A stretch of DNA of 45,040 nt, from NCBI GenBank assembly GCA_016936235.1, contig JAFGPK010000026.1, positions 1 to 45,040 of the forward strand. The letters are read 5' to 3'. Source of the stretch: Candidatus Fermentibacteraceae bacterium. Lineage in GTDB: Bacteria > Fermentibacterota > Fermentibacteria > Fermentibacterales > JCC-6. A program made the position numbers and the translations under genes. The notes under the pieces were generated by a model that saw nothing but the letters and a program-made list of their open reading frames with translations, was not told the DNA's origin and searched no databases. Below are positions 26,585-35,263 of the stretch, one piece after another (within the stretch, counting starts at the first letter, position 1; each line of letters opens with the position of its first letter).

Positions 26585-27259
26585 CTAGCGGGATCCTCCG
26601 AAGCTCCCAGAGCGAGGTATGTCGAGAATCTGTCCGGGGTAGATGAGGTTGGGATCACGGATCATGTCGCGATTGCCCTCGTAGAGCTGAGGCCACATGC
26701 CTCTGTCACCGTAGACCCTGCTGTAACCCGCGATCTTGCCGAGGAAGTCGCCCTCGATGACCGTATAGGTGTTGAGCATGGGCAGCGGCACCCAGAGATA
26801 GTGACCGGCGTAGATGAGGTTGGGATCGCTTATTGTGTCACGGTTGCGCTCGTAGATGAGGGGCCACTTGGACCCGTCGTTGTAGTTCACATGGTAGGAT
26901 GCGATGAGCCAGAGGCACTCGCCTTCCTTGATGAGATGCATCACACCAGCGCTGCGAAGCCTCTCGATCTCGGCCCTGAGGGCGTTGATCTCGCTGCGGA
27001 GCTGGGATATCTGGGCCTCGAGCCCGGCCAGTGTTTCACGGAGGGGAATAACCTGAGGTTCGAGCACCGCTATACGGGCATCGGCCTCGGCCTTTCTCCA
27101 TTCCCAGTAGGCGATCTGAAGCTGGATATCATCGTTACCCATTGCCTCGATCTCCGCCTGTGAGTACTCTGAAAGCTCCTCGGCTGTCCAGGTCTTGGCG
27201 AGACCCGTTGAAGCAAGGCCGAGGCAAATCAACAGAGCTAATACCATTGTACGCTTCAT
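26585..27259 (-). CDS. Exported coiled-coil protein with two LysM domains
   Basis: 224 aa with a clear signal peptide (residues 1-21, ending GLAKT). A charged helical region with coiled-coil heptads (about 60-105) is followed by two LysM-like repeats, near 107-160 (HLIKEGECLWLIASYHV) and 162-214 (YTVIEGDFLGKIAGYSRVYG). Both repeats contain a related string of the form W..(I/L)YE.NRD.I.DPNLIY.G, an insertion variant of LysM. The protein probably binds peptidoglycan from the periplasmic side. It follows a coiled-coil lipoprotein gene by 18 bases and shares its promoter, so the pair may link outer membrane and wall. AAGGAAAGGG lies before the ATG, and a strong terminator follows the stop. Confidence 0.88.
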   Translation of the reverse strand: MKRTMVLALLICLGLASTGLAKTWTAEELSEYSQAEIEAMGNDDIQLQIAYWEWRKAEADARIAVLEPQVIPLRETLAGLEAQISQLRSEINALRAEIERLRSAGVMHLIKEGECLWLIASYHVNYNDGSKWPLIYERNRDTISDPNLIYAGHYLWVPLPMLNTYTVIEGDFLGKIAGYSRVYGDRGMWPQLYEGNRDMIRDPNLIYPGQILDIPRSGSFGGSR

Positions 27260-27277
27260 TGTTGTACCCTTTCCTTG

Positions 27278-27550
27278 CTAACGGCTGTCGCCGCCGAGTG
27301 AATAGTATTCTGCCTGAAGTTCAGCCAGTTCAGCCTCAAGAGCCACGATCTCATCCTGGGCATCAGCTATTTCGCCAGGAAGACTCACAAGATCAGCCTC
27401 AAGATTGTCAGCCAGCGCTTCCGCAGCAAGAGCCGCCGCACGGGCATCATCTCGAGCACGAATCTCGGCAGCGCTTGGCCCACAGGCAGCCAACAGCAGA
27501 GACACGCTCAGGAGTCCAAGACAGAACCGCATTGTTCTCGTCTTGAGCAT
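27278..27550 (-). CDS. Small coiled-coil lipoprotein
   Basis: 90 aa. The N-terminus MLKTRTMRFCLGLLSVSLLL ends in the lipobox LAAC, so it should be lipid-modified at that Cys. Nearly all the mature protein is an Ala/Glu/Leu-rich helix (about 30-85, AEIADAQDEIVALEAELAEL style), giving an Lpp-like outline but without the Lpp C-terminal Lys for wall linkage. I chose the ATG at 27550 because AGGAGGTG lies seven bases upstream; a GTG at 27559 would add three residues. First gene of a two-gene unit with the LysM protein. Confidence 0.8.
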   Translation of the reverse strand: MLKTRTMRFCLGLLSVSLLLAACGPSAAEIRARDDARAAALAAEALADNLEADLVSLPGEIADAQDEIVALEAELAELQAEYYSLGGDSR

Positions 27551-27652
27551 ACCTGGCACCTCCTCTCGATTTCGTTCGGTTAAGGTTTAAGCGAAAATAC
27601 AAAAAGTACGCATACATTTTCATATACTCGTACGGCTGGAAGCCAATATAGA

Positions 27653-27680
27653 ATCTTAACTAAATAGGTTTTGATGTCAA
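27653..27680 (-). promoter_or_regulatory. Promoter of the lipoprotein-LysM operon
   Basis: On the minus strand TTGACA (27675-27680, perfect) is separated by 16 bases from TAAGAT (27653-27658, four of six). Transcription from about 27646 would give a leader of about 95 nt that is AT-rich, unlike the surrounding coding DNA. No other good promoter was seen between 27551 and 27711. Confidence 0.55.
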
Positions 27681-27711
27681 GCAGAAAGACAACCCCTGTC
27701 AGAGCAGATCC

Positions 27712-28077
27712 CTATCGCTTCCTCAGGTAAGATAAGCATATCACCAGACCGATTGCAAGTCCCGCTGCGTCAGCCGCCAGATCAAGTACCGAACAGTCCC
27801 TCCCAGGAACGAAGCTCTGGTGTATCTCATCGGTCACCGCATACAGCAGGCCGACGGCGAACATTGCCCCGAAAGGGTAAGGTCCCCTGTAGACCATCCT
27901 GTTGGTGAACATCGCAACGAACAGGAAAAGGTATTCCAACATGTGAAATACCTTGTCCTGATTGGGGAAGAGAGGAGGGACTATCGAAAGCGACGGTTGA
28001 CTGCTCAGGTAGAATATCCCGCCCGCCACCAGGAGCAGAAAACCTCTTCTCAGTATGGTGACGGTAAGGTTGTTCAC
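27712..28077 (-). CDS. VanZ-like membrane protein
   Basis: About 121 aa with three to four membrane segments. The family signatures are present: FPNQDKVFHMLEYLFLF near 35-50 and VTDEIHQSFVPGRDCSVLDL followed by AADAAG. VanZ-like proteins have no firmly known biochemical role; the namesake contributes to teicoplanin resistance. The start is uncertain. A GTG at 28077 overlaps the stop of the upstream GGDEF gene by four bases and avoids a long overlap; an ATG at 28128 would add 17 non-hydrophobic residues within that gene. Co-transcribed with the GGDEF-like protein. Confidence 0.8.
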   Translation of the reverse strand: MNNLTVTILRRGFLLLVAGGIFYLSSQPSLSIVPPLFPNQDKVFHMLEYLFLFVAMFTNRMVYRGPYPFGAMFAVGLLYAVTDEIHQSFVPGRDCSVLDLAADAAGLAIGLVICLSYLRKR

Positions 28078-30128
28078 GGTTGCGGGTGTCTCCCGGATCC
28101 GGCAACATCCATCTTCCTCACCAGGCATGATCCGGGGGCGGCAGCCCTGGCCTGGGCCATGGCAGCTTCGGCCTCGCCGGTGAGGAGCAGCACTTTCCTG
28201 TTGACATTGGTGTACACTCCTCCGATGGATGCGGAGACCCGGACGGTGGAGCCGCCTTCATAGCCGTAATCGAAGGAAAGGGCATCCGCCGCTCTCTGGC
28301 ACATTGCCTCCATTGCCGCCTTCCCGGTTCTCGGTATGCAGGCGGCGAAACTGTCGGGACCGATCCGGGCGACGAATACATCATCTGAAAAGCATTTGCT
28401 GAATCTCGAGGCCGAATTCTTCAGGAGACTGTCGCACCTGGAGTAACCAAGTTCCCTGTTGAGCCCCTCGAACCCGTCGATATCAGCCACCAGTACCCCG
28501 ACGTACCAGCCATATGTCTGTACTTCCTTGGCCATGTGGTGAAGGTGCCTGGACAGGAGGGTTATACCGGGAAGCCCGGTCAGGGTGTCCCTGCCCGAGA
28601 TGTTCCTGAACCTCTTGCGAAGGCCTGCCAGTTCCTCCCTGAGGGCGAACAGGCCGGCCACGGTGGATAGAATGCGCTCATGCTGCTGTGAGAAGACGTC
28701 ATCATCCTCATGCTCCACCATGATGAGGGCGAAGACCCTTTCCTCGCGCATTACGGGAACTCCCATTATGCTGCCTGCCCGGAAAGTCTGGTCGGCACCG
28801 CCGGAAAAACACCCTACGCTCCTGACCCCCTGGCTGAGACGGGATCGCCTGCAGGGCACCCGGTTCTTGACTATCCACCCCGCTACTCCGTCAGTGCTCT
28901 GGAAAACCTTTCCCCTTCTCCATCTTGCCATGGGACCCCTGGATACCCAGACGCTTGTCCTTTCCTCACCCGGGTCCACGTCCGCCACTGAGACCGTGGA
29001 ACCGGGGATCATCTCCGACAGAATTCCCGCCATTCCATTCACGGCGCTGTCAACGCCCTCCTCGCTGCAGGCAGCCACCAGCCTTGCCATCCAGGAATAG
29101 GCATCATCTCCCTGGGGAGCTGACGACCCGCGCCTGCCGTAAAAGACACGGGCGAATTCCTCAAGGCCTGAGAGAGCTGTCTCAGATGGTCTGGGACCCG
29201 TGAAATCCTGCAGGAGGAAACCTCTGATTCCTTCATCGGAAAGGGGTCCGAGAGGACAGACGATTATCCACAGCGACCCCTCCCCCGAGTCTGAAGGGAT
29301 ACGGTACGGAGTGAGTTCGGTGCGTTCCTCGGGGGAATCAGCCCTGATAAGAACCGGTTCCCGGCTGTTCACGGCGATTCTGGACAATCTGTGATCAGGA
29401 TGGAGCATGAACCTGGAGATGACCATCTGATCGCGGGAAACGCTCTCGACCAGTCTGAAGTAGCCGTTCTCGTCCTGCAGGAAAAGGCACGTGGCCTCTG
29501 ATGCACCATTCCTGTGATACAGGTCTATGAGGGTGCGGAAGGAATCATCGGGGACAGCCGGCAGACTGCCGCCCGGGGTTGTATCTGCACCGCCAGCCTT
29601 CGAGGGATGCTTATCGGCAACGAGGAACTCCCTCTCCGACAGCCAATCAGCGGCAAGACCGAAGAGGAAGGGAACCAGAAGAGATCTCAGAGCCGGAAGC
29701 AGGAGAGGCATCAGCCTGGTTATCAGAGAGCCCTCCCCGGCCCAGATGGATGAGTTCAGGAGAGCCATCGCGCCGGTGAAGCCTATGACCAGGCCCAGCT
29801 CCGTGGCTGAGCCTCCCATGGATGGGAGAGAGATCCACATGATGAAGAGAAGATAGGAAAAATAAAGAAAGCTGCCGGGTCCGCCTGTAAGCTGGACCGC
29901 CAGGATCAGACCGGCGCAGATCAGGTATGTTGATGCTCTTCCCCTGATCCATGGCGGATTCCTGGAGACAAGAAGTGCTCCGGCGGCGGACATCAGAAAA
30001 AGGCCCGTACCCAGGAACATGCATGCGTATCCGGGCTGTTCCCCCCGGAGGTAGAGGAACCTGCCCGAGGCGAGTACAAGGAAAAGCGCTACCAGAAGGG
30101 AATACCCCGTCGTTCTAATAACTCTCAA
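28074..30128 (-). CDS. Membrane protein with GAF-like region and degenerate GGDEF domain
   Basis: 684 aa. The first ~165 residues contain about six to seven membrane helices, like a MASE-type sensor. A cytoplasmic region with GAF-like character covers about 350-500. The GGDEF domain begins at DTLTGLPGITLLSRHL (about 512). The first metal strand is present (VADIDGFEGLNRELGYS). The signature itself reads RIGPDSF near 584-590 instead of R-x-GGDEF, so the metal/catalytic Glu is lost. Diguanylate cyclase activity is therefore unlikely; GTP or c-di-GMP sensing is possible. It starts with TTG at 30128, preceded by GGAG eight bases upstream. Overlaps the VanZ-like gene. Divergent from rho. Confidence 0.85.
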   Translation of the reverse strand: MRVIRTTGYSLLVALFLVLASGRFLYLRGEQPGYACMFLGTGLFLMSAAGALLVSRNPPWIRGRASTYLICAGLILAVQLTGGPGSFLYFSYLLFIMWISLPSMGGSATELGLVIGFTGAMALLNSSIWAGEGSLITRLMPLLLPALRSLLVPFLFGLAADWLSEREFLVADKHPSKAGGADTTPGGSLPAVPDDSFRTLIDLYHRNGASEATCLFLQDENGYFRLVESVSRDQMVISRFMLHPDHRLSRIAVNSREPVLIRADSPEERTELTPYRIPSDSGEGSLWIIVCPLGPLSDEGIRGFLLQDFTGPRPSETALSGLEEFARVFYGRRGSSAPQGDDAYSWMARLVAACSEEGVDSAVNGMAGILSEMIPGSTVSVADVDPGEERTSVWVSRGPMARWRRGKVFQSTDGVAGWIVKNRVPCRRSRLSQGVRSVGCFSGGADQTFRAGSIMGVPVMREERVFALIMVEHEDDDVFSQQHERILSTVAGLFALREELAGLRKRFRNISGRDTLTGLPGITLLSRHLHHMAKEVQTYGWYVGVLVADIDGFEGLNRELGYSRCDSLLKNSASRFSKCFSDDVFVARIGPDSFAACIPRTGKAAMEAMCQRAADALSFDYGYEGGSTVRVSASIGGVYTNVNRKVLLLTGEAEAAMAQARAAAPGSCLVRKMDVAGSGRHPQP

Positions 30129-30436
30129 GAAATCATCTCCAGCTGCATCCTTCAGGTTTGTAGGCCGGGCTGCGATTCAGTTCGGAATATGTGAAATGTA
30201 ACTGTTGACGTCTCGTTTGAGGTGCCCTGAACTGCCGGGGGTTGACGAATAGAGGAAAATTTCTAATTTTTACCGTGCTAATCTGGAAGCTGTCGAAATG
30301 TCCCCTGATACCGCTCGACCCAGAAAACCACATACAACATAGAGGATGCATAACTTTCAAGCATTGACGGGACCGGCTGTTTCGGGCCGGATCTTCGCAT
30401 ACTCATTTCAAGGACAACTCTAACTGAAGAGGACAA
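30129..30436 (+). other. Intergenic region and probable leader between the GGDEF gene and rho
   Basis: 308 bases without a gene. TTGACG hexamers occur at 30194, 30242 and 30364, but none has a convincing -10 at proper spacing. A hairpin CCGGC/GCCGG (about 30372-30391) lies about 45 bases upstream of rho. rho leaders are often the site of Rho autoregulation in other bacteria; nothing in this sequence proves it here. The region is AT-richer than its surroundings around 30250-30270. Confidence 0.4.
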
Positions 30437-31717
30437 ATGAGCCAAATACCGGAGCCCGGATTATCGCAGAACGACTTTGAGGAGAAGACCCTTGTTGAGC
30501 TTCAGGCCATTGCAAGGGAGAAGGGTCTCGGGAGAGTGACCGGGATCAGGAAGAAAGACCTCATAAGGAAACTGCTGGAGAAGAAGACCGAAAGCAACGG
30601 CCTTGAATTCTCCACCGGCGTGCTGGAAGTGCTGTCCGAAGGGTACGGGTTCCTTCGGTCGAACGAAGGGAGCTACCTCCCCAGTTCCAATGACATCTAC
30701 GTGTCGCCTTCGCAGATCAAACGCTTCGGGCTGAACACGGGGGATTCTGTGTCAGGTCAGGTAAGGAGACCGAAGAACGGAGAAAAGTACTTCGCCCTTC
30801 TGAGGATAGAGAGCGTCAACGGAAAAAGCCTTGATGAGCTGAAGGACAGGCCCTCCTTCGACAACCTGACACCTTTCTATCCGGAGGAGAGGTTCGTTCT
30901 GGAGACGGTTCCGGAGAACATGTCCGGCAGGATACTCGATCTCCTGGTGCCCATAGGAAAAGGGCAGAGGGCCCTCATAGTGTCCCCTCCCCGCGCCGGG
31001 AAGACCATGCTGCTCCAACACCTGGCTAACAGCATCGCGGCCAACGATCCGGATACGAAGCTGCTGATTCTGCTGATCGACGAGCGACCCGAGGAAGTCA
31101 CCGACATGAGAAGGAACGTCATCGGTGAGGTGATAGCATCGACTTTCGACGAGGCGCCCAAGAGGCACATCCAGATCGCCGACATCGTTTTGGAGAAAGC
31201 GAAGCGCCTTGTGGAGAGCGGCTATGATGTGGTCATCCTTCTCGATTCCATCACCAGGCTCGCCAGGGCGAACAACCAGGTGATGCCGCATTCGGGCAAG
31301 ATACTGTCCGGCGGGGTGGATTCCAATGCCCTGCAGAAACCCAAAAGATTCTTCGGCGCTGCGAGGAACATCGTGGACGGGGGCAGTCTGACCATCATCG
31401 GAACTGCACTGGTGGATACCGGCAGCCGCATGGATGAGGTTATATTCGAGGAGTTCAAGGGAACCGGCAACTCCGAGATAGTGCTCGACAGGCGGTTGGC
31501 CGACAGACGCATCTGGCCAGCCATTGACATAACAAAATCCGGTACCCGCAAGGAGGAGCTCCTGGTGGACGAGGAGAGCCTCAGCAGGATATGGGTAATG
31601 AGGAAGATCCTTGTGGACATGAATCCTGTGGAAGCCATGGAGGTTCTGAAGAAACAGCTTGCAAAGCACAAGTCGAACAAGAGGTTCCTTGATTCTATGA
31701 GTTCGATGTCGGAGTGA
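30437..31717 (+). CDS. rho: Transcription termination factor Rho
   Basis: Hexameric RNA helicase/ATPase that releases transcripts from RNA polymerase. 426 aa. The N-terminal helix bundle (about 14-50, [27 protein letters not shown]) and the cold-shock RNA-binding domain (GYGFLRS near 71-77) precede the ATPase core. The core has Walker [13 protein letters not shown] near 184-195, [33 protein letters not shown] and the [20 protein letters not shown] region. No inserted domain between helix bundle and cold-shock domain. AGAGGA lies five bases before the ATG. rpmE follows after 52 bases, a conserved neighbour. Confidence 0.98.
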   Translation: MSQIPEPGLSQNDFEEKTLVELQAIAREKGLGRVTGIRKKDLIRKLLEKKTESNGLEFSTGVLEVLSEGYGFLRSNEGSYLPSSNDIYVSPSQIKRFGLNTGDSVSGQVRRPKNGEKYFALLRIESVNGKSLDELKDRPSFDNLTPFYPEERFVLETVPENMSGRILDLLVPIGKGQRALIVSPPRAGKTMLLQHLANSIAANDPDTKLLILLIDERPEEVTDMRRNVIGEVIASTFDEAPKRHIQIADIVLEKAKRLVESGYDVVILLDSITRLARANNQVMPHSGKILSGGVDSNALQKPKRFFGAARNIVDGGSLTIIGTALVDTGSRMDEVIFEEFKGTGNSEIVLDRRLADRRIWPAIDITKSGTRKEELLVDEESLSRIWVMRKILVDMNPVEAMEVLKKQLAKHKSNKRFLDSMSSMSE

Positions 31718-31769
31718 AGCGTCATTACAAGTGACGAAGCATTCCATTTGATGACACGGAGGAAGTGAA

Positions 31770-31988
31770 GTGAAGAAGGATATTCATCCCGAATACAAAG
31801 AGGTCACGTTCACCTGTACGTGCGGGAACAAGATAAAGACCCGTTCCACAGGCGATGACAAGAGATTCGACGTCTGTTCCAACTGCCATCCCTTCTATAC
31901 CGGCAAGCAGAAGCTTGTTGATTCGGCCGGCAGGGTGGACAAGTACATCAAGCGATACGGCAAGGGGCAGGACGACGTAGAGAAGTAA
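31770..31988 (+). CDS. rpmE: 50S ribosomal protein L31
   Basis: Ribosomal protein of 72 aa. It is the zinc-binding (C+) form, with the first Cys pair in TCTCG and the second in [13 protein letters not shown]. It opens with [12 protein letters not shown]. Starts with GTG at 31770, preceded by GGAGGAAG. Followed directly by an intrinsic terminator. Confidence 0.97.
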   Translation: MKKDIHPEYKEVTFTCTCGNKIKTRSTGDDKRFDVCSNCHPFYTGKQKLVDSAGRVDKYIKRYGKGQDDVEK

Positions 31989-32010
31989 CCCGCACCACCT
32001 GGCTATGCAC

Positions 32011-32041
32011 GGGGGAGCTTGTGAGCTCCCCCTTCCTTTTT
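32011..32041 (+). terminator. Intrinsic terminator after rpmE
   Basis: GGGGGAGCT (32011-32019) pairs perfectly with AGCTCCCCC (32024-32032) around a TGTG loop and is followed by TTCCTTTTT. It lies 22 bases past the rpmE stop and should end the rho-rpmE transcript before the DUF1385 gene. Confidence 0.92.
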
Positions 32042-32062
32042 CGCCCTGTAGTTTGGAGTGGT

Positions 32063-33124
32063 ATGAAGGACAGTCCCGTTGATGGGGGAGCCGTTTCCCC
32101 TGAGGATAGGATGAAAGCCGTCCATACGGATTCAAAGGCTGCAGATGATTCGGAGTCGAAGACCGGAGGGCAGGCTGTGATCGAAGGTGTGATGATGCGT
32201 TCCCCCGTGTCCACCGCCGTTGCCGTCAGGACAGCCGGAGGAAGGATACTGGCCCGAAAGCTCTCGATGTCCCAGCTCACTGACAGGGGCGGCATCTGGA
32301 AGAAGCCCGTGTTCCGCGGCGCAGCCACTCTCATCGATACGCTCAGACTGGGAATGAAGGCTCTCAACTGGTCCGCGGAAGTGGCTGACCGGAGTGACGA
32401 CCATGTGGAAAAGGAGAAAAAGGGAGGCAGCTTTGCGACGTTCCTCTCCACCGCCTTCGCATTCCTGCTGGCCATAGTCCTGTTTGCCTGGCTCCCTCTG
32501 CACTGCAGTAAATGGATACTTGAATCAGGTTCCGCAGCAGGTGCAGGAAATCAGTTCTGGATACACCTCCTGGCGGGTCTTTTCCGAATCGCCGCTTTCC
32601 TCATCTACCTGGGCGCCATCTCTTTCATGCCCGACGTAAAAAGGCTGTTCATGTACCACGGTGCCGAGCACCAGACCATCCATGCCTGGGAGAAGGGGCT
32701 CAGACCCCTTCCCGAGATGGCCGTGGGGCAGAGCCCGCTCCACCAGCGCTGCGGTACCAGTTTCCTTTTGCTGGTCATGCTCGGGACCGTCATCTTCTAC
32801 GGCGTTTTTGATTCCTTCGTAGTCCTGCTGACAGGGGCGAATCCCAGCGCGCTGGTGAGGATAATCTATCATCTACCCCTGATCCCGCTGGTCATGGGTC
32901 TCAGCTACGAGCTGCTGAAGCTTGCCGACAGACACCTGGAAACATCCTCCCTGGCCCGCGCCCTTACCGCCCCGGGGCTTTTCCTTCAGAAGCTGACCAC
33001 AAGGAGGGCCGGGCTGCCCGAGGTGGAAGTCGCGGTGGCATCCCTCTGGGTATCCCTTGGCAGGGACCCGGGTCCCGAGGTTGACCTCGTCGAAGAAGGG
33101 GAGATACCGGAGGAGGGCGCATGA
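32063..33124 (+). CDS. DUF1385 membrane protein (YqhQ-like)
   Basis: 353 aa. The family hallmark GGQAVIEGVMMRSP is at about residues 35-48. Several membrane helices follow (near 145-165, 190-210, 245-270). YHGAEHQTIHAWE and the PLHQRCGTSFLLLV segment are also typical. Biochemical function is unknown; the gene is repeatedly found beside prfA, as here. I chose the ATG at 32063, with GGAG upstream; a GTG at 32021 lies in the terminator hairpin. Its stop overlaps the prfA start (ATGA). Confidence 0.9.
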   Translation: MKDSPVDGGAVSPEDRMKAVHTDSKAADDSESKTGGQAVIEGVMMRSPVSTAVAVRTAGGRILARKLSMSQLTDRGGIWKKPVFRGAATLIDTLRLGMKALNWSAEVADRSDDHVEKEKKGGSFATFLSTAFAFLLAIVLFAWLPLHCSKWILESGSAAGAGNQFWIHLLAGLFRIAAFLIYLGAISFMPDVKRLFMYHGAEHQTIHAWEKGLRPLPEMAVGQSPLHQRCGTSFLLLVMLGTVIFYGVFDSFVVLLTGANPSALVRIIYHLPLIPLVMGLSYELLKLADRHLETSSLARALTAPGLFLQKLTTRRAGLPEVEVAVASLWVSLGRDPGPEVDLVEEGEIPEEGA

Positions 33125-34200
33125 AGCTGGATGACATCCGGTCCATGGAGCAGAGGCTCGGCGAGATAGACGAGGAGCTCTGTTCACCCCGGACCCTGAA
33201 GAATCCCTCTCTCATCAGATCCCTCACCGAGGAGAGGGCGGGTCTGGCGAGAATACTGGACACGGTCCGGGAGATACGGGAGATCGGTTCGTCACTGGAG
33301 GAGATGCGTCAGTTCACGGGTGATGAGGACCAGGAACTCGCCTCTATGGCCTCCGGGGAGATACCGCTGCTGGAGAACAGGCTTGCAGCGCTGGAACACC
33401 GCATGAAAACGCTGCTCATCCCACCCGATCCAAACGACCGCAGGGACGTGATAATTGAGATACGTTCGGGAACCGGCGGAGAGGAGGCTGCGTTGTTCGC
33501 AGCCGATGTATACAGGATGTACACGAACTATGCCCAGAAGATGGGCTGGTCCCATGAAGTCTTCAGCAGCAGCGAGTCCGAACGGGGAGGGTTCAAGGAG
33601 ATCACGTTCTCTCTGCGCGGTCAGGGAGTCTACAGCCGGATGAAATTCGAGGCGGGGGTGCACAGAGTGCAGAGGGTCCCTGAAACCGAGACCTCAGGAC
33701 GGATACATACTTCAGCCTGCACCGTGGCCGTCCTTCCGGAGGCGGAGGAAGTTGAGATCGACATCAACCCTGAAGAACTTCGAATAGACGTTTTCCGATC
33801 TTCAGGACCCGGGGGCCAGAGCGTGAACACCACGGATTCCGCCGTACGGATAACCCATCTGCCAACGGGCCTCGTGGTGTCCTGCCAGGACGAGAAGAGC
33901 CAGCACAAGAACAGGATGAAGGCTATGAAAGTGCTTCGGTCAAGGCTCCTGGCGCTGGCCCAGGAGGAGGAACTGTCGAAAAGGGCTCAGGCAAGGAAGA
34001 GCATGGTGGGGTCCGGTGACCGCAGCGCGAAGATAAGGACATACAATTTCCCTCAGGGAAGGGTGACCGACCATCGCATCCACCTTTCTCTCCATTCACT
34101 CAGGGACATACTGGGCGGTGACCTGGACCAGGTCATAGATCCGCTGATCGAAGCCGAACAGGAAAGACTGCTGGCGGAGGTATCCTCGGCCGGGGAGTAG
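33121..34200 (+). CDS. prfA: Peptide chain release factor 1
   Basis: Reads UAA and UAG and triggers peptide release on the ribosome. 359 aa, normal length. The RF1-type codon-recognition tripeptide is PET in RVPETETSGRIHTSA (near 188-200). The catalytic GGQ lies in SSGPGGQSVNTTDSAVR near 228-244. GGAGG precedes the ATG. It is coupled to the DUF1385 gene by a four-base overlap and followed five bases later by prmC, which methylates the GGQ glutamine. Confidence 0.98.
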   Translation: MKLDDIRSMEQRLGEIDEELCSPRTLKNPSLIRSLTEERAGLARILDTVREIREIGSSLEEMRQFTGDEDQELASMASGEIPLLENRLAALEHRMKTLLIPPDPNDRRDVIIEIRSGTGGEEAALFAADVYRMYTNYAQKMGWSHEVFSSSESERGGFKEITFSLRGQGVYSRMKFEAGVHRVQRVPETETSGRIHTSACTVAVLPEAEEVEIDINPEELRIDVFRSSGPGGQSVNTTDSAVRITHLPTGLVVSCQDEKSQHKNRMKAMKVLRSRLLALAQEEELSKRAQARKSMVGSGDRSAKIRTYNFPQGRVTDHRIHLSLHSLRDILGGDLDQVIDPLIEAEQERLLAEVSSAGE

Positions 34201-34205
34201 CACCT

Positions 34206-35060
34206 ATGACATACAGGGAAGCCAGGGCCATGGCCGTGGAGGAACTGGGACGCATCGAGAGTCCCAGCCTTGAGGCGGAACTACTGCTGCGGCATCTGAC
34301 CGGATGGTCCAGGCACATCATGCTGCTGAGGCTCGGCGAAGAGATGCCCCGGGAGCTATCCGCCAGGTATCTCGGACTTGTCCGAAGGAGAATGTCCAGA
34401 GAACCTCTCCAGCACATCACGGGGAACGTGGATTTCATGGGGCGGGAATTCCATGCCGGCCCCGGCGCCCTTGTCCCAAGACCCGAGACGGAGACTCTCA
34501 CCGATCTGTTCGTGAGGGGTTTGCACGACCCTGGTCTTCTCCTGGATGCCGGGACAGGGTCCGGGGTGGTGGCGGTGACCGTTGCCCTGACCTTCCCGGC
34601 TGCACTGGTCATAGGTTCCGATGTGAGCCGGGAAGCGCTGTCCCTGGCCGTCAGGAACCGTGACCGCTACGGCGCCTGCAATCTCCTGCTCGTCATGGGG
34701 GACCTTCTGCAGGCTTTCCGGCCCGGGGGGACAGCCTTGGACGGGATAGTGGCCAATCTCCCCTATGTACCTTCCCGGGAGATAGACGATCTGGAGCCGG
34801 AGGTGAGCATGGGGGATCCTCGTCTGGCGCTGGATGGCGGCGACGACGGCCTCGATCTCGTGAGGGAGTTCCTGGCCTCGGCTCATCTCTATATGAGAGA
34901 CGGGGGACTGCTGGCGCTGGAACTCGATACCGAACAGGTCCGGCCGGTGCACGGGATGCTGAAGGAATGCGGATACTGGACCTCTACCTCCATGCACGAA
35001 GATCTGACAGGCAGGGACAGGTTCGTCACTGCCAGAAGAATGGGGACGGAGGCTTTTTAA
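34206..35060 (+). CDS. prmC: Release-factor glutamine methyltransferase PrmC (HemK)
   Basis: SAM-dependent enzyme that N5-methylates the GGQ Gln of release factors. 284 aa. RPETETL and the SAM motif LLDAGTGSGVVAV (about 112-124) are clear. The catalytic substrate-Gln motif, normally NPPY, reads NLPY (about 184-187) in IVANLPYVPS. The Asn and Tyr that contact the Gln are kept, so activity may survive. The last residues MGTEAF and the stop come from the left arm of an inverted-repeat element, so the native C-terminus was probably replaced or only slightly altered. Position behind prfA is classical. Confidence 0.95.
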   Translation: MTYREARAMAVEELGRIESPSLEAELLLRHLTGWSRHIMLLRLGEEMPRELSARYLGLVRRRMSREPLQHITGNVDFMGREFHAGPGALVPRPETETLTDLFVRGLHDPGLLLDAGTGSGVVAVTVALTFPAALVIGSDVSREALSLAVRNRDRYGACNLLLVMGDLLQAFRPGGTALDGIVANLPYVPSREIDDLEPEVSMGDPRLALDGGDDGLDLVREFLASAHLYMRDGGLLALELDTEQVRPVHGMLKECGYWTSTSMHEDLTGRDRFVTARRMGTEAF

Positions 35061-35195
35061 TCAGCAACAGCAAATAATCAGTGGTTGTTAGATGTATCCA
35101 TGGAATTTTCTTTAAGTGTGCTTTCACTTTATTCATATGGTGGAAGCCTTAGGTCCCAATTATTTGTCACTGGCGGATAAAAAGCCTCCGTCCCC
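35042..35195. mobile_element. Small AT-rich element with perfect 18-bp terminal inverted repeats
   Basis: GGGGACGGAGGCTTTTTA at 35042-35059 is exactly inverted at 35178-35195, enclosing 118 bases. At equal distance inside both arms the match resumes with AAATAAT, so the ends are mirror images over roughly 40 bases. The inside is AT-rich, unlike the flanking genes, and holds no gene. Similar GGGGACGG-type palindromes are often seen near IS200/Y1 (RAYT) transposases, from memory; no transposase is in this window. This looks like a non-autonomous, MITE-like unit or a large palindromic repeat. The left arm runs through the last codons and TAA of prmC. The only gene-free stretch here extends to 35263. 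Confidence 0.8.
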
Positions 35196-35263
35196 TTTTC
35201 TAATCGCAGCTCAGGGTACATATTTGTTTCCCCGATGAGTTTTGTTCTTCGACCGGGAGGAAG

